NCBI GenBank assembly: GCA_005784505.1
Contig: VCAZ01000044.1
Coordinates: 861,001-925,000, forward strand
DNA: 64,000 nucleotides
DNA from: Bagarius yarrelli
Taxonomy: Eukaryota > Chordata > Actinopteri > Siluriformes > Sisoridae
Direction of reading: 5' to 3'
Position numbers and translations under genes: made by a program. Below, piece by piece: positions 32,833 to 46,893 of the stretch. Position 1 is the first letter of the stretch. Each line of letters opens with the position of its first letter. The notes under the pieces are model-generated. The model did no database searches. It worked only from the letters and a program-made list of their open reading frames with translations, and had not been told where the DNA came from.

Positions 32833-33271
32833 AACCCAACAAAAACCCAGCTGATTATATTTCAGCACCAGTAGCGGCATTAAATCACCCAACAACAATC
32901 TGAAAGACGGGTGAAGAGCATACCTCTTTTTTTGATGACCCACTAACAAGGTTCTTTTAAACCTAACCGGTACCCAATATCTACATTTACACTATACAAG
33001 GCAAAAGGGTCAAAGGTAGCAGAAAACAAACAAATGGATTTTGCTTACTGCACCATAAATGTAGGCAAATTAGGCAGGAAAAAACTGAGGAAAGCCCTTG
33101 TTATAATCTGGGTGAATTTAGCACTGACATAAATATATAGGTCACTGTTGGTGTCCACCTAACATAGCTTATTCAATAAATGTGGCTGGAATCCATGTGC
33201 TTGTCTCATGCTTCATCCCGGGTCAAATCCAATCTGTGCCACATTAGAGGAAAAATCTAAATTGGGTCAGT

Positions 33272-33324
<53 letters not shown>

Positions 33325-33879
33325 TTCATACACACACACACACACTATAACTCATCTATAGAGATCTGCATCAGTCTATAAGCAACCGAATTTTGTTTTT
33401 AAATTTAAAGCTCAGTATAACTCAGTTCAAAGTCTGAAAGCAAGTCAGACTGCACTTTATCTAAAGTGCAGCACAATAAAGTTGACAGATAAAAGAACAC
33501 ATTCAGGACCCTACTTGACCGTTTTTTAAGAGCTCAGGCTTTACCACATTCTTTGACACATTCAGGGTTGTGTCACTATGTCATTAATTCACTCTATGCT
33601 ATTCTAGTTTACAGCCACAAATGATTAAAATATACAAATATTCTAAAATGAACTGGTTCCAACTTAGCAGTTGACAGATTAGCTTTACAAGAATATCATG
33701 GATCAGTTTTTTTTTTTCAATTTTTCAAAAATTTTTATCGGCGACCCCTGCCTGATTGCTGGTCATGTCACTAAATTGATGTACTTTTCCTAAAGAAAAG
33801 CTTTAACACTCTTTTCATTATCATCCTAAAAAATTACATCATTATTACCAAAAATTGTTTCTAATGATGGAATAAGGAA
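32833..33879. other. Intergenic with (TA)n, no gene seen
   Basis: Contains a (TA)n tract at 33275-33321 followed by a short (CA)n. Nothing coding was recognised. Confidence 0.6.
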
Positions 33880-34720
33880 AAGTGTCCAAAATTTCGATGG
33901 ACATTGACAGTGCATTGATTGTAGATGTAAGAATTGTCCTTTCTGGCACCCACATGCGCAAAGTTGTTGCACTTCAGTCCTTTATGGTCCCACTTCTCTC
34001 TCTGTCTACCCTATTTAATCCCTCTGTCCTATCAATAAGGCAAAGAAAATCTTTCAAGCAATTGTCTTTTCTACTTGTCCTTTACCTGACATGCAACCCC
34101 ATATCAAAAATGATTTGGAAAATTTGGTTGTTTTTCTCAGGCAATCATTTTTATACATTTCTTTAGAACGGCACCAGACAAAACTCCTAGCATCGTCTTT
34201 TTGTCCAATGCAGATTCGTAAATCATCACTGAATATCACATTCATCCAGTCATCCACAGTCCATGACTGCTTCTCTTTAGTCCACTGTAGCCTTGTTTTC
34301 TTCTGTTTAGGTGTTAATTCTGGTTTTTATTTGTCTTTTCTATATTTAAATTCCATTTTACCCCAATTTTTTTCTCACAGTTCTGTCACAGACACTGAAT
34401 CCTGTTTTCGTCCATTTTTTTTGGTTCTATTGTGCATTTTCTAGTTTTAAGGCAAATTGCTTCGAGTCTTCTATGCTGCTGCTTTGAGATCTACCTTGGT
34501 CTGCCTGTATGTTTTCCTTTTATAACCCTTTTCATTTTGTTTATATTTTGCACCACATTTTGGAAACAGCTGGGAACATCCTTTTTTTGCCACACTTAGT
34601 CTTAGTTTTATAATCCTTTCCATAATTTTACCTGAAATCTCCTGTTGACATGCTTCCTTTTAACTAACCAAGTCCAACAGCTCATTAAGATCATTTAGCA
34701 CTCTCTTATAACTGCTGACT
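33880..34720 (-). mobile_element. Degenerate Tc1-like transposon
   Basis: The minus strand at 34054-34257 encodes a transposase piece with WMNVIFSDDLRICIGQKDDA, FVWCRSKE and FSKSFLIWGCMSGKG, the central DDE-domain stretch of Tc1-like elements. The flanking frames are broken. A plus-strand frame across it is a shadow. The ends could not be set. Confidence 0.85.
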
Positions 34721-34752
34721 ACTTAGCATTTTAGATATGTGCTGGTATTTAC

Positions 34753-34995
34753 AGTATCTCACAAAAGTGATTAAACCCCTTTAATTTATATAATTAATCT
34801 TCTGAAAGGGCAATACTATAGAAATTAAACTTGTATATTAGAGTAGTCAATGTGCAGATTGTATAACAGTATAAACGTACTGTTCTCTCATAACTTAAAA
34901 TACAGCTATTATTGTCAAAATAGCTGGCAACAAAACCACATCATACACCTTTGGGATGAAGTAGGAGACTGATGACAACCCAAAACCACCTCACC
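34753..34995 (+). mobile_element. Left end of another Tc1-like element
   Basis: TACAGTATCTCACAAAAGTG starts at 34753, the familiar outward end of a fish Tc1-like family, followed by its usual left-arm blocks (GTATAACAGTATAAACGTAC, TAGCTGGCAACAAAA). The body is missing or unrecognisable beyond about 35 kb. Confidence 0.6.
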
Positions 34996-37900
34996 CAACA
35001 TTAGTACCTGGTTTTAAAAAGAATTCTGTGGTTTTATGATAAAATGTTCTCGAAACGTTCAAAGATTATTTAAGACATGAGAAAAAAATGTTCAAAAAGG
35101 AACGTGCTTCTAAAAGAAGGTTTAGATCAGGTTATAAATGTCTATTTTAACTTTATTTTGCTAGTTAAAAAGAACTAATTCTGAATTAAAAAACCCCGTC
35201 AAATTTAGTTATGGCCCATAGCATATATACTGAACCAAATTTTTGTCACATGATGCAGACATACTGTATTACTGAATCCATAAGAAAACCTAGAGTGCTG
35301 CGACAACACAGCACAATCTGTACTGCAGCAGTGATGTGAGCTGCAGATCAATGTATCCAAGGTCAGCAACACTTCTGCATGAAGGTGTTTAAGCAGCACT
35401 TCTTTCAACTGAAGTTATAACTCTGTGTCAAAAGGGTATCACGTATGCTACCGCATTACCTCACCAGACTAGGATTAGATTCGTACCCTGTTCTATTTTC
35501 ACCAGTAGACTGGAGGAAACAAAATTATTTATTTAAAACAAATTCCAAGCTCAAAGAAGAGCTTAGCCAATGCTACAAAATGACACCATTCACTAACCAT
35601 AATCTCCTTCACTCTCCTAGATATACATCTACAAGTAAATTATTAATTCCGTGTTGTTACCTGATACTCCAAAGACACCAGTTTCCGGCTTCATTTCAGG
35701 AGTTCTATGTGTTCAAGCCTAGCTAACTTTGCTTTTTACAATATTTTAATTCTAATTCAACACCTGATAGGTCTTATTAATAAACGTTTCTATATTTTTA
35801 TTGCAATGAACTAAGTTTCTAAATAATTGGTACAGAAAATATTTAAGTCGAAATCTGTGTATTCAATAATTTACTACATTTTTTACTAACAAAAAGAAGG
35901 TAGAGAGTCAACACTTTAATACCAATTTTTTATCATTAAATACGTATTTTGTTACTTAACTTCAACACTTCAACCATTGTTCAGGTAGGCACTTTAAAGA
36001 ATATTTAACTATTATTGATTTTTATTAATAATTAACGTGAAAGTTACATTGTTGTAAAATGAAAATGAGAGTTTAGGGGTTGGGAAAAAAAATTGGGAAA
36101 AAAACTTTTTTCTGTGTACAATCATAGGCTAAATGAAAGCAATACTAATCAAATTTACTTAGAATTTACTTTTCGTTAAATATTTCTTTTATTTTTAAAA
36201 AACAGAAAAAAATACTATTTTTTCTATTTTTTTTCCAGAATCTTAGGCTTTTCTGTTAAATGAAAGCAATACTAATCAAAGTTTTACTTAGCAGGGCCAG
36301 CAAGTCTTCTTGTTTAACTTTTCCGTTAAACCGTATTTTAAACCGATTCTTCAGGAGCCAGAAGTCTTTGGCCTAAACGATATCAGAAGTTGACCTACAT
36401 TTACAACCTAAATTTTAATATTTTATTCTCTTCATTTCGAAGCATTTCTCTTGGCTGTACTGCTTCCGGTACGTGTATGTGGATTTTTTTGTCCAATCAG
36501 TCTTCAGTTTCTATGTGCTGCCATGTTAATCTAAAGCCTTCAGGCCAAAGCCTTCAGAATCAGTAGTGCTGCCCAGAAATAAAAATTCAGCATTAAATAG
36601 AGAAAGATTACATGAATATTATTTTTCATTAAATGATTAATACAGTTTTTGTTTTATTGCCAAAATTTCTACCAATGAAACTAATGAATGCTTAGGATAA
36701 AATTTGCTAAATTAGACTATTTAAGTATATTTAGGTATTTAGGTATGTTGTTCTAATTGTAAACATCTGGATTTGTAAATAAGTGAACTAGACTACACAA
36801 ATAGCTTGAGCATATCATACATATATGCCATAAATCCAAAAAGCATGTCATAACTGTCAACACTTATGTTTCCAGCAGGAGAAAGAAAGGCATTGATCAC
36901 ATGATCCCAGTCCCATATCTTTTACCTTAAAAAGCTAATCAATATGATACTGATTAAGGCAAACCTGGTAGGTGACATTTGAGTATTTACAAGCAATCCA
37001 ATTTCCTGAGTAGGAGATAAAATTTCACCACAACCTTGGGAAAAAAACACTTTACCACATCAGAGTAAAAGTTAATGAGTCTAGTGTCGATATTAGAGAA
37101 AACAACCCAAAGCCAAAAAAACAACACCCTTTACAAACTTCCTGGTTATTTTCATAATATGGTGAGTGTCACTGAAACACCAAATAACTATACGCTCGTT
37201 TGAATCCCTACTTTTATGTTTAGGCACACTATCGAACGCTATCCTAAACTTTCTACACACTATTATTCGAATGCAACTATGATTATAAAGAATTGATATC
37301 TCACCTGAGGATTTGAGATGTCAAGAAGAACAGTGCAACAGGCTTGTTAATGATACTCATTAAATCTGTAACAGACACACACACACAACACACACACACA
37401 CACATTCACAGATATAAAGAATGGACTTTGATAATAGTTTCACAAACCTTCTGCTTTAACAATAACTGGCAAACAGACCACTCCTAGACATTAACAAAGC
37501 ATCATAAGAAGTCAAGTTTCTAGCTAAAAAAAGAACAAATTCCTTGTATTAACTCAACACATATTAAAGACGTATGACATGAGCATGGCTCACAATAGGC
37601 ATGGTTTGTATTGCATATAAAACTGCAATAAAATAATCAACTATCTATGCTGTAAAAGTTATACAACTAGATTTTTGACAGAGAATATGACACACCTTAC
37701 GAGTGTATAAAATTCAGGCTGTAAACCTGTAAACCTACAAGTTACAGAAGAATAAAGCACAGACGAAATGCAGTTAAGGCAGCATTACCTACAATAAAAT
37801 AGTGCAATTATTCAAGGATAAGCTTTTTAGATAAGTACCACGAATGTGACAAATGTTTATGATGAATCAGAATGATTTAAAATGTTTAGTGGTTGTGTTT

Positions 37901-38040
37901 AACAGTATTCAGAATTCAGTATTATTCTCTGATGTTCAGAAGAGAAAGGAGAACTCAACGTACTGGCTTGAAATGTCGCTTCAATAAAGAGATGCATGTT
38001 AAGATATAAAACGGAAAGTTCGGTGCCTCAGGGAAAAAGC
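34996..38040. other. Intergenic, no gene seen
   Basis: About 3 kb of AT-rich DNA. It holds a diverged direct repeat (AAATGAAAGCAATACTAATC at 36133-36152 and 36258-36277) and a short (CA)n at 37377-37405. No gene, RNA or named repeat was recognised. Confidence 0.6.
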
Positions 38041-38049
38041 TGTCAGAAA

Positions 38050-38860
38050 AGAAGCAGTCATATCTATGTGTAATGATTGTGTTTCTTATTTCATGTTCTG
38101 TTACCTGCTCTTGTTTCATGTTTTATGTTTTGATCTTGTCTCTTGCTTTAGTTTATATCATCATGTCATGTTTTTGAGTTTATGTTGTTCATGTTTCTGT
38201 CCTTTGTTTACTTTCTGTCTTGTCCTGTGACACGTGATCCTCATGTGCTCCTTGTCATGTGAGCCCCTTGTTCATGTGTCGTGTTCTCATTGGTCAGTCT
38301 TGTGTATCTACAGCCTTTGTGTTTCCTTTGTCGAGGAATTTGGTTGTGTCCCTGTACCGCTGTTGTGAGTGTGTTAGTCAAGCTAAGTCAATATAGTCAA
38401 ATTTATGTTTATTGTTTTGTATATGTTTGTGTTAGTGTTCTAGCTAAGCTATGCTAAGCTTTTGTGGTCTTTGCGACCTTGCGAACTTGATGATGTCACG
38501 TCGTTCCAGTCAAACCAGAAGCAGCTTGTGTCATGTCTGCTAAGTCGGAGCTCACTTTCATACGTCTGCCAAACCAGAGACTGTTCCTGCTATGGATGCT
38601 GTGTTTAAGACTGTCCACGTCCTGTCTGTTATGCCAGAGCTCAGTCACGCCACACTCGCTGAGCCGGAGCTCGCTCACGCTGCCACCTCTGAGCCGGAGC
38701 TCATTCACATCCTGATTACGAAGCTAGAAGCAGTTCGTGTTGTGCCTGCCAAGCCGGCGCTCATTTACGTTGGCCTACCCAGCCAGAAGCAGTTAGCCAC
38801 CTCCTCTGCCATCAGCAGAGCAACCAATCCACTGAAGATTATGTACAGATTTTGTGTAAC
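38050..38860 (+). mobile_element. Possible LTR-element fragment with peptide-repeat coding
   Basis: 38050-38480 is T-rich with repeated TCATGT-type words, resembling a long terminal repeat or leader. 38592-38850 then encodes degenerate 12-14-residue units such as PELSHATLAEPELAHAATSE and PALIYVGLPS, a pattern seen in gag-like frames of fish retroelements. The GC content is much higher than in the flanks. No protease, RT or integrase was seen. The family assignment is tentative. Confidence 0.4.
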
Positions 38861-40040
38861 AATATTAGGTTTGACTATGGCGATAGTTAGCTTCATCAAT
38901 ATATCAACATTTTTACACAGCTAAAACTGTAGTACTGTTAGTGTTGAAAAAAGGTATTTTCGATGTCAAAAGCCATTTTAGATTTTGTCCACACCCCAGC
39001 CAGCAATCAGTCTGCTTCTTCTCTGCTGACTCGACACTGTTCCTGATGTCCACAACTGTGATATGCAACGTCATCAGCAAACTTATTAGACTGTGCTTTT
39101 CAGCACACAGCCATGAGGGACATTGGTGTTCAATATTACTTTACATTATTTTATTTTACATTTAGACTATATTAACAAAGTTATTAGAACACCTGACCAT
39201 CACATCCATAGGTTTATTAAAACACCCTATTCTGGATTTATTACAATTTTTGCAGCTTTAATAACCTCCACACTTCTAAGAAGGCTTTTCAATAGATTTT
39301 TGTGTATAGAAATTTTTCAGAAATGTTACCAATAATATGATGTCGTTGGCTAAAGTATTTAAGCACACTAAAACTGACAGATATTAAAGACCCAGCAGAT
39401 CAGCATGGAAGAAAAAGTTATCATTAAAAACATGTAGCGTTGCTCTAAAGTCAGTAAAAGCCAGTCACCCTCACCATCATTTTAAAAACCATCTATGAAG
39501 TTTGAGTAGGTTTGCTTAAATTCTCAAAATTTTGAAAATCTAAAATTACATTACACAGCACCTACATTCCCTAATATATATTAATATTACTGACAGTGTT
39601 GAAAAAAAGTTACTTTGGAAATGTAATATATTAGAGATTACCCAATTTAAAATGTAAAAAAAATAGTGTATCTTTTTATTAACTGTATAACAGTAAAGTA
39701 ACCGATCACAATTGATTACTTCTTGATTACTTTTAGTTTCTAACAGATTTTTATAAGAGGTAGGGTTTACCTTATTCTCAGACAGGGCGTAGTAACCTAA
39801 GACTTTTAGCTCCAATGTGAATTAATGTTTTTGGCAGATGTGGTGAGCAAAGATTTTAAACCAGAGAACCAATCAGTAACTCTAGTTACTGAATAATCTG
39901 AAATTGTTACAGAATAATCTGCATTAGTTCATCAATAATGTCTCAGATATTCAGATATATAACCCATAATAAGATGAGAGTGTAAGGGGGTTTCTATTAA
40001 AAAACACTTTTAACATCCATCAAAATGTCAGTTTGGGGTT
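38861..40040. other. Intergenic, no gene seen
   Basis: No conserved feature recognised. Short frames at 38941-39335 and 39546-39815 have no family resemblance. Confidence 0.55.
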
Positions 40041-40069
40041 TTTTTGTTTGTTTTATGTAGCTACCTATT

Positions 40070-40195
40070 GTTTTGTGTAGTTCTGTGTTTTATTTTCCTG
40101 GAGAAATTAATTTCACTGTTTACCGTATCTGCTGTATATGGTTAAAATGACAATAAAAGCTCCTTTCCTTGACTTGACTTGACTTGACTTGAGTG
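40070..40195 (+). repeat. LINE 3' tail fragment ending in (TTGAC)n
   Basis: TTAATTTCACTGTTTACCGT and ATGACAATAAAAGCTCC, then five TTGAC units at 40169-40193, resemble the terminal part of L2-type LINEs (compare 32240-32313). No coding part is attached. Confidence 0.6.
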
Positions 40196-40473
40196 TTGTT
40201 AGGTCTTTAAAATATTTGTATAGCACAGAAATAAAAGCTGTATCTTTGTATTAATCTAAAAAAAACAAGACACAACCACGTCATCTGGATTTCATTTTCA
40301 GTTTGTTTGCAAAAGGTGCGTAAGCCGTAGAAAAAGAGCTTAGAGTGGACCTACAGCCTGCATACTTTTTAAGTTCTAACTGAGTCATTTAGAATAAAGT
40401 CAAATACAATTGGAGTTTACCTCACAGTAAAAAGCACTTCTGCTATAGCTAGATCGCCTAATCCATCTTACGT

Positions 40474-40576
40474 GTATATATATATATATATACACACATA
40501 CACATATACACACACACACATATATATATATTATATATATATATATATATAATATATATGTGTGTATATGTGTATG

Positions 40577-40648
<72 letters not shown>

Positions 40649-40700
40649 CATATATACATATACATATACATACTATATACATATATATATATATACACAG
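40474..40700. repeat. Compound (TA)n/(CATA)n microsatellite
   Basis: Mixed TA, CATA and GTATA units over about 225 bases. Tyr-Ile open frames across it are artefacts. Confidence 0.95.
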
Positions 40701-41690
40701 ATAGATAGAGATCAGGACCTGTATCTTACCACTAAAAGTTCCTAAATAGCAGTAAAAGATTTTAGCTAAGAGTTATCTGTTAAAACCTCTTAAAGTCTTT
40801 GATAAGAACAGGGTTGACCTCATTGCTATACATGATGTCATGCATGCTAAGAGACACTAATTAAATGCTGTATACTAAGTACATGTCTAGCTAATTGTCA
40901 GACACACAAAAGTGTGCTTCTTATAAATAATTAGTGGATATGCATTTAAAAGGCCTTCTCATTAACAGAGTACAATAATTATTTAATAAATTATTTATAA
41001 GCCATTTTAAGATAGTTTGCGGCCTGGTCTTAGTTTCTTCTTTACTACTTCTAGCGTTTCAAAGCTTTTCGAGCTAATTTTAGTGCTAAAACACTTTGTG
41101 AAATAGTCCTACATTTAGGACTGACACAACTATTGATTTTTCAGATTTGCTCCCAAAAAAACCCCCAAAAAACCAGATGGCCTGGTAAACTGATTCAAAT
41201 GAGCCACAGATGTTTAAAGACCGAGCAATTGTCTATAATTCCCATTCATTTGCCTTTGGTGACACTTGTAAGTACCAATTTACGATTGGTTTTAATTCAA
41301 CCGGTGGACTGCATCGTGAATCACAGTATCATATAGTTAAAGATGTCAGAGCTTCTTTTTAAATCGGTGTGTATTTGAATATACATAGTACACAATAACA
41401 ATGCATAAAGCCAGGTCAGTATAATACTGTCATTTATTCATTCATCCCCAGAAAGGGTTTTATCCTGGGCATAATTAGGTAAACTGTGTCATGTACAAAA
41501 ATTCACCTACTGAGACAAAACCCGGAGATCCAGGATGTAACCAGAGTCGGAGAGGCTTATGAAAAAACACAAACAGTAACTTGAGGTCACAGTGGGAACC
41601 CTGGAGCTCAGAGGCTGTAATATTACCTGCTGGGTGTCCCTGATACCAGATTACTAATATACTTTGTTTTTGGTAGCTTAGTGATTAATA
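40701..41690. other. Intergenic, no gene seen
   Basis: Contains a TCATTTATTCATTCATCCCC repeat word near 41430-41449 that also occurs, diverged, near 63.46 kb. Otherwise nothing was recognised. Confidence 0.55.
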
Positions 41691-41724
41691 ATAATGACAA
41701 TAATAATGATAATAAAAATAATAA

Positions 41725-41900
41725 ACGTTTTTATTGTCATCGCACAAGGGAGTACAATGAAACTACAGTTTCTCTCAACAACAGAAGTGCACTGAAAAGA
41801 AAAAAAAAAAAAATAAAAAAAATCAGATAAAAATAATAAAAGAAAATAAATAATAAAAACAAATACACAATACAAAACAATAATGCACCGGACTGCTATA
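41725..41900 (-). repeat. LINE 3' tail fragment
   Basis: The minus strand reads GTTTCATTGTACTCCCTTGT then GCGATGACAATAAAAACG, the same terminal motif as the L2-type tails in this window, next to an A-rich block. Confidence 0.55.
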
Positions 41901-42108
41901 TCTGCTGGTTCAACTTATGCATTTTAATAGATGTACAGAGGTGTAAACGGATGCTGTTATTAGAATTTTCACTAATATCAGTTATAACTGTAATGATCGC
42001 ACAGCACATTGAAATGATTGCACCATAAAGTTTAGCATTGTAAAGAGTTAAAGCTCTTCAACTGGCAGTCTGAATTGATTTTAACAAAATAAACCTCCCT
42101 AGGGGCCA

Positions 42109-42110
<2 letters not shown>

Positions 42111-42146
<36 letters not shown>
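42111..42146. repeat. (CA)n microsatellite
   Basis: About 17 CA units. Confidence 0.95.
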
Positions 42147-42147
<1 letters not shown>

Positions 42148-42503
42148 TAATGCATTGTGTGAACCAAAACCTTCACAATCCCTATCTCATGTAAAGCACA
42201 AGATTTTAGCGTAATTAAACGTAATAATAGTATTTGGCTTGTTAACGCTATAAAATAATTCTAATTATAAATATACTATAATAATACTATAATTCTAAGT
42301 ATGCCTTCTAGTCACCTTATTTAGTTTGGTTAAACACATAAAACATTATTAAAATTATAGATTATTTACATTATAGAATTAGTTAAAGTGTATTTCATGT
42401 TGAATTGACTTAGGGACTGAAGTCGGAGGTTTTTTGTTTAGATCCCATTAATAATTTAGAAGCGATATTCCCTTACAGCTCCATGCACATTTAGTAAAAA
42501 CGC

Positions 42504-42528
42504 AAAAAAAAAAAAAAAAAAAAAAAAA
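42504..42528. repeat. Poly(A) tract
   Basis: A run of about 25 A followed by CAAAAAA. No retroposed element was recognised in front of it. Confidence 0.9.
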
Positions 42529-42814
42529 CAAAAAAAGCATAAAACCTTCTTCTCACACAAACACTCTTCTGCATGCATGCAACACAAAGTACTCATGATC
42601 AAAAGCCAAACAGCAACACAAACACTCAAAGTCATGATTAATAAAAGTGCGTTTCCACCTACCCGGTAGAGAATAGCGACACTCTAGATATTCCGATTAA
42701 TTAATTAAATTCGTCCTCTTTTCCTCCGCTTTCATAGACAAATCAGCTGAAGAGCAATAATAATAAGGGTGCAGTGCGCTATCGCTAAAAGCGCTGAAGC
42801 TTCTGCGGGACAAC

Positions 42815-43000
42815 CAATCACAATACGCTGACTGGTCCATATTTATGAGTCTCATTAGCATATTGGAATTCCAAATTACTGAGCGACGTCATTCAATTGT
42901 GACCAAAAAAATGCTTCCAGAACGCTAGATGGCAGTATTTATTTTGTCTTACTTTCGTCCCGCGCTGCTGAAAGAACTCCCGGAAGTGCTGTGACGCGGT
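42815..43000 (+). promoter_or_regulatory. rps10: rps10 promoter region
   Basis: Visible elements are a CCAAT box at 42815-42819, an ATTAGCAT octamer-like word at 42855-42862, a GACGTCA word at 42886-42892, a CTCF-like CGCTAGATGGCAGTA at 42923-42937, and an ETS/GABP-type CCGGAAGTG at 42979-42987 close to the start site. This TATA-less, ETS-containing layout is usual for ribosomal protein genes. Pacsin1 diverges from here but its start site is not placed. Confidence 0.6.
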
Positions 43001-43034
43001 CCTTTCCGGCTCCGGTCTCTCAACAAGAGCAAAG
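43001..43034 (+). other. rps10: rps10 non-coding first exon with TOP-like start
   Basis: CCTTTCC at 43001-43007 is a 5' terminal oligopyrimidine-type start, the signal that puts ribosomal protein mRNAs under mTOR/LARP1 control. The exon ends at GAGCAAAG|GTAGGC (43034/43035). The exact first base is inferred. Confidence 0.6.
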
Positions 43035-43793
43035 GTAGGCCAAGTCTAAAGCTAGAAAATCCATCAAAAATCAACACAATCCTTTAATTTGTTTAGTGTT
43101 TTTTTACTGAGTCTGTAAAAACTGTACTTTATGTCCATGTCTCTAACATTCTTTCGTTAATTAAAGTTTTACATTTGTTTTTAATGGTGGCCATGTACCG
43201 TTCGGATTAGGCTAAAATGATGGCTAATAGAAAACGTATATTTTGCGGCAGCAGCCGAGAAATTGTCACCAAATATCCTGCGAATTTACTGATGTAAAGT
43301 TTTAAAAACAGAAATGTATCTGTGTAAAAGCGAAGTGGTGAAAGTTTGTGTCAGACGGCTAATGTTTAGCATTTGATGGCTCGGTAAAACTGGAGCTAAA
43401 CTAGGAAGCTGCAAGTATGAGAAACGGTGTGAAGAATTAATACAGCCAGAATGTTACTGCATGTTATTTTAACCATCACTAGTCAAACTTCCTGCACTGA
43501 TGACACCTAAAAATGTTGTTTTTAAAATCTGTGCGAATTCATACCAAGCTTTATTTATCTTGTTAAGCTTGGTGGGTTTTTTTTGCCTGTACTGCCTGTA
43601 AAAATGAAGTTTCTTTAAAGTGATGCTCTTGAGTTTCTGTATTTAGATATTTAAAAAAAGTGTAATAGCTTGTTTTTTGTAATAGAGCTTATATTTATAA
43701 TGGTGCAATATAGATATTATTTATAATAAAGCTTGTATTTGCAGGCAGCTTTGTTCTGCATCAGTTTTACAGTCCGTCTGCTTCTGTTTGTAG

Positions 43794-46312
<2,519 letters not shown>

Positions 46313-46329
46313 TGTTCCAATATCTGTAT

Positions 46330-46335
46330 AATAAA
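46330..46335 (+). terminator. rps10: rps10 poly(A) signal
   Basis: AATAAA lies 18 bases after the rps10 stop and is followed by a GT/T-rich stretch at 46355-46382, the usual cleavage arrangement. Confidence 0.85.
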
Positions 46336-46893
46336 GCTTGGAAAGAGTTTGAGAATGTGTTCAGTTTGTTTGTTTTTTTTTAAATTTGGTTGCCTCTAAT
46401 CACCTTAATTACAGCTAACAGAAGACTTAAATGCAGTCTGTAGGTAGCTAAAAATTTGTTTTGCAGCAATTGCGTTATTTTTGTTCCAATGCAACATTTA
46501 ATAAGGTGTCTGTATAGTCTATAGGCCTAAGACTCGCAGATATGCATTTCACATGGAAACGGTGTGGATTATTTGACAATAAGAGATTAGTATAACAACC
46601 ACTGCTTAACAGTAAAACATCTAGAACTTTCCTGCTCTGCGGCTGACTTAAATGCCTAGCAGTGGCCGGTCAATTCAGAAAGTATCCCCGCTACCATCTT
46701 TAGGACACAATAGACAAAATATGGTTTGTCTTGTTACAGCGCTGATCTTAAGGTCACAGTAACTGTCACAAAATCATAAATTTTATTTGCTTATATATTC
46801 TGTATATCAAATGTACCCTATACAAAAATACAACTTCACAACCCACAGATTTCTCGATAATAAACACAGGGAGATGATCATGTGAAATACTGA

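Noticed and set aside
38592..38924. 110-codon frame as a host gene
   Set aside because: Repeat-like peptide with no exon context; more likely retroelement debris.
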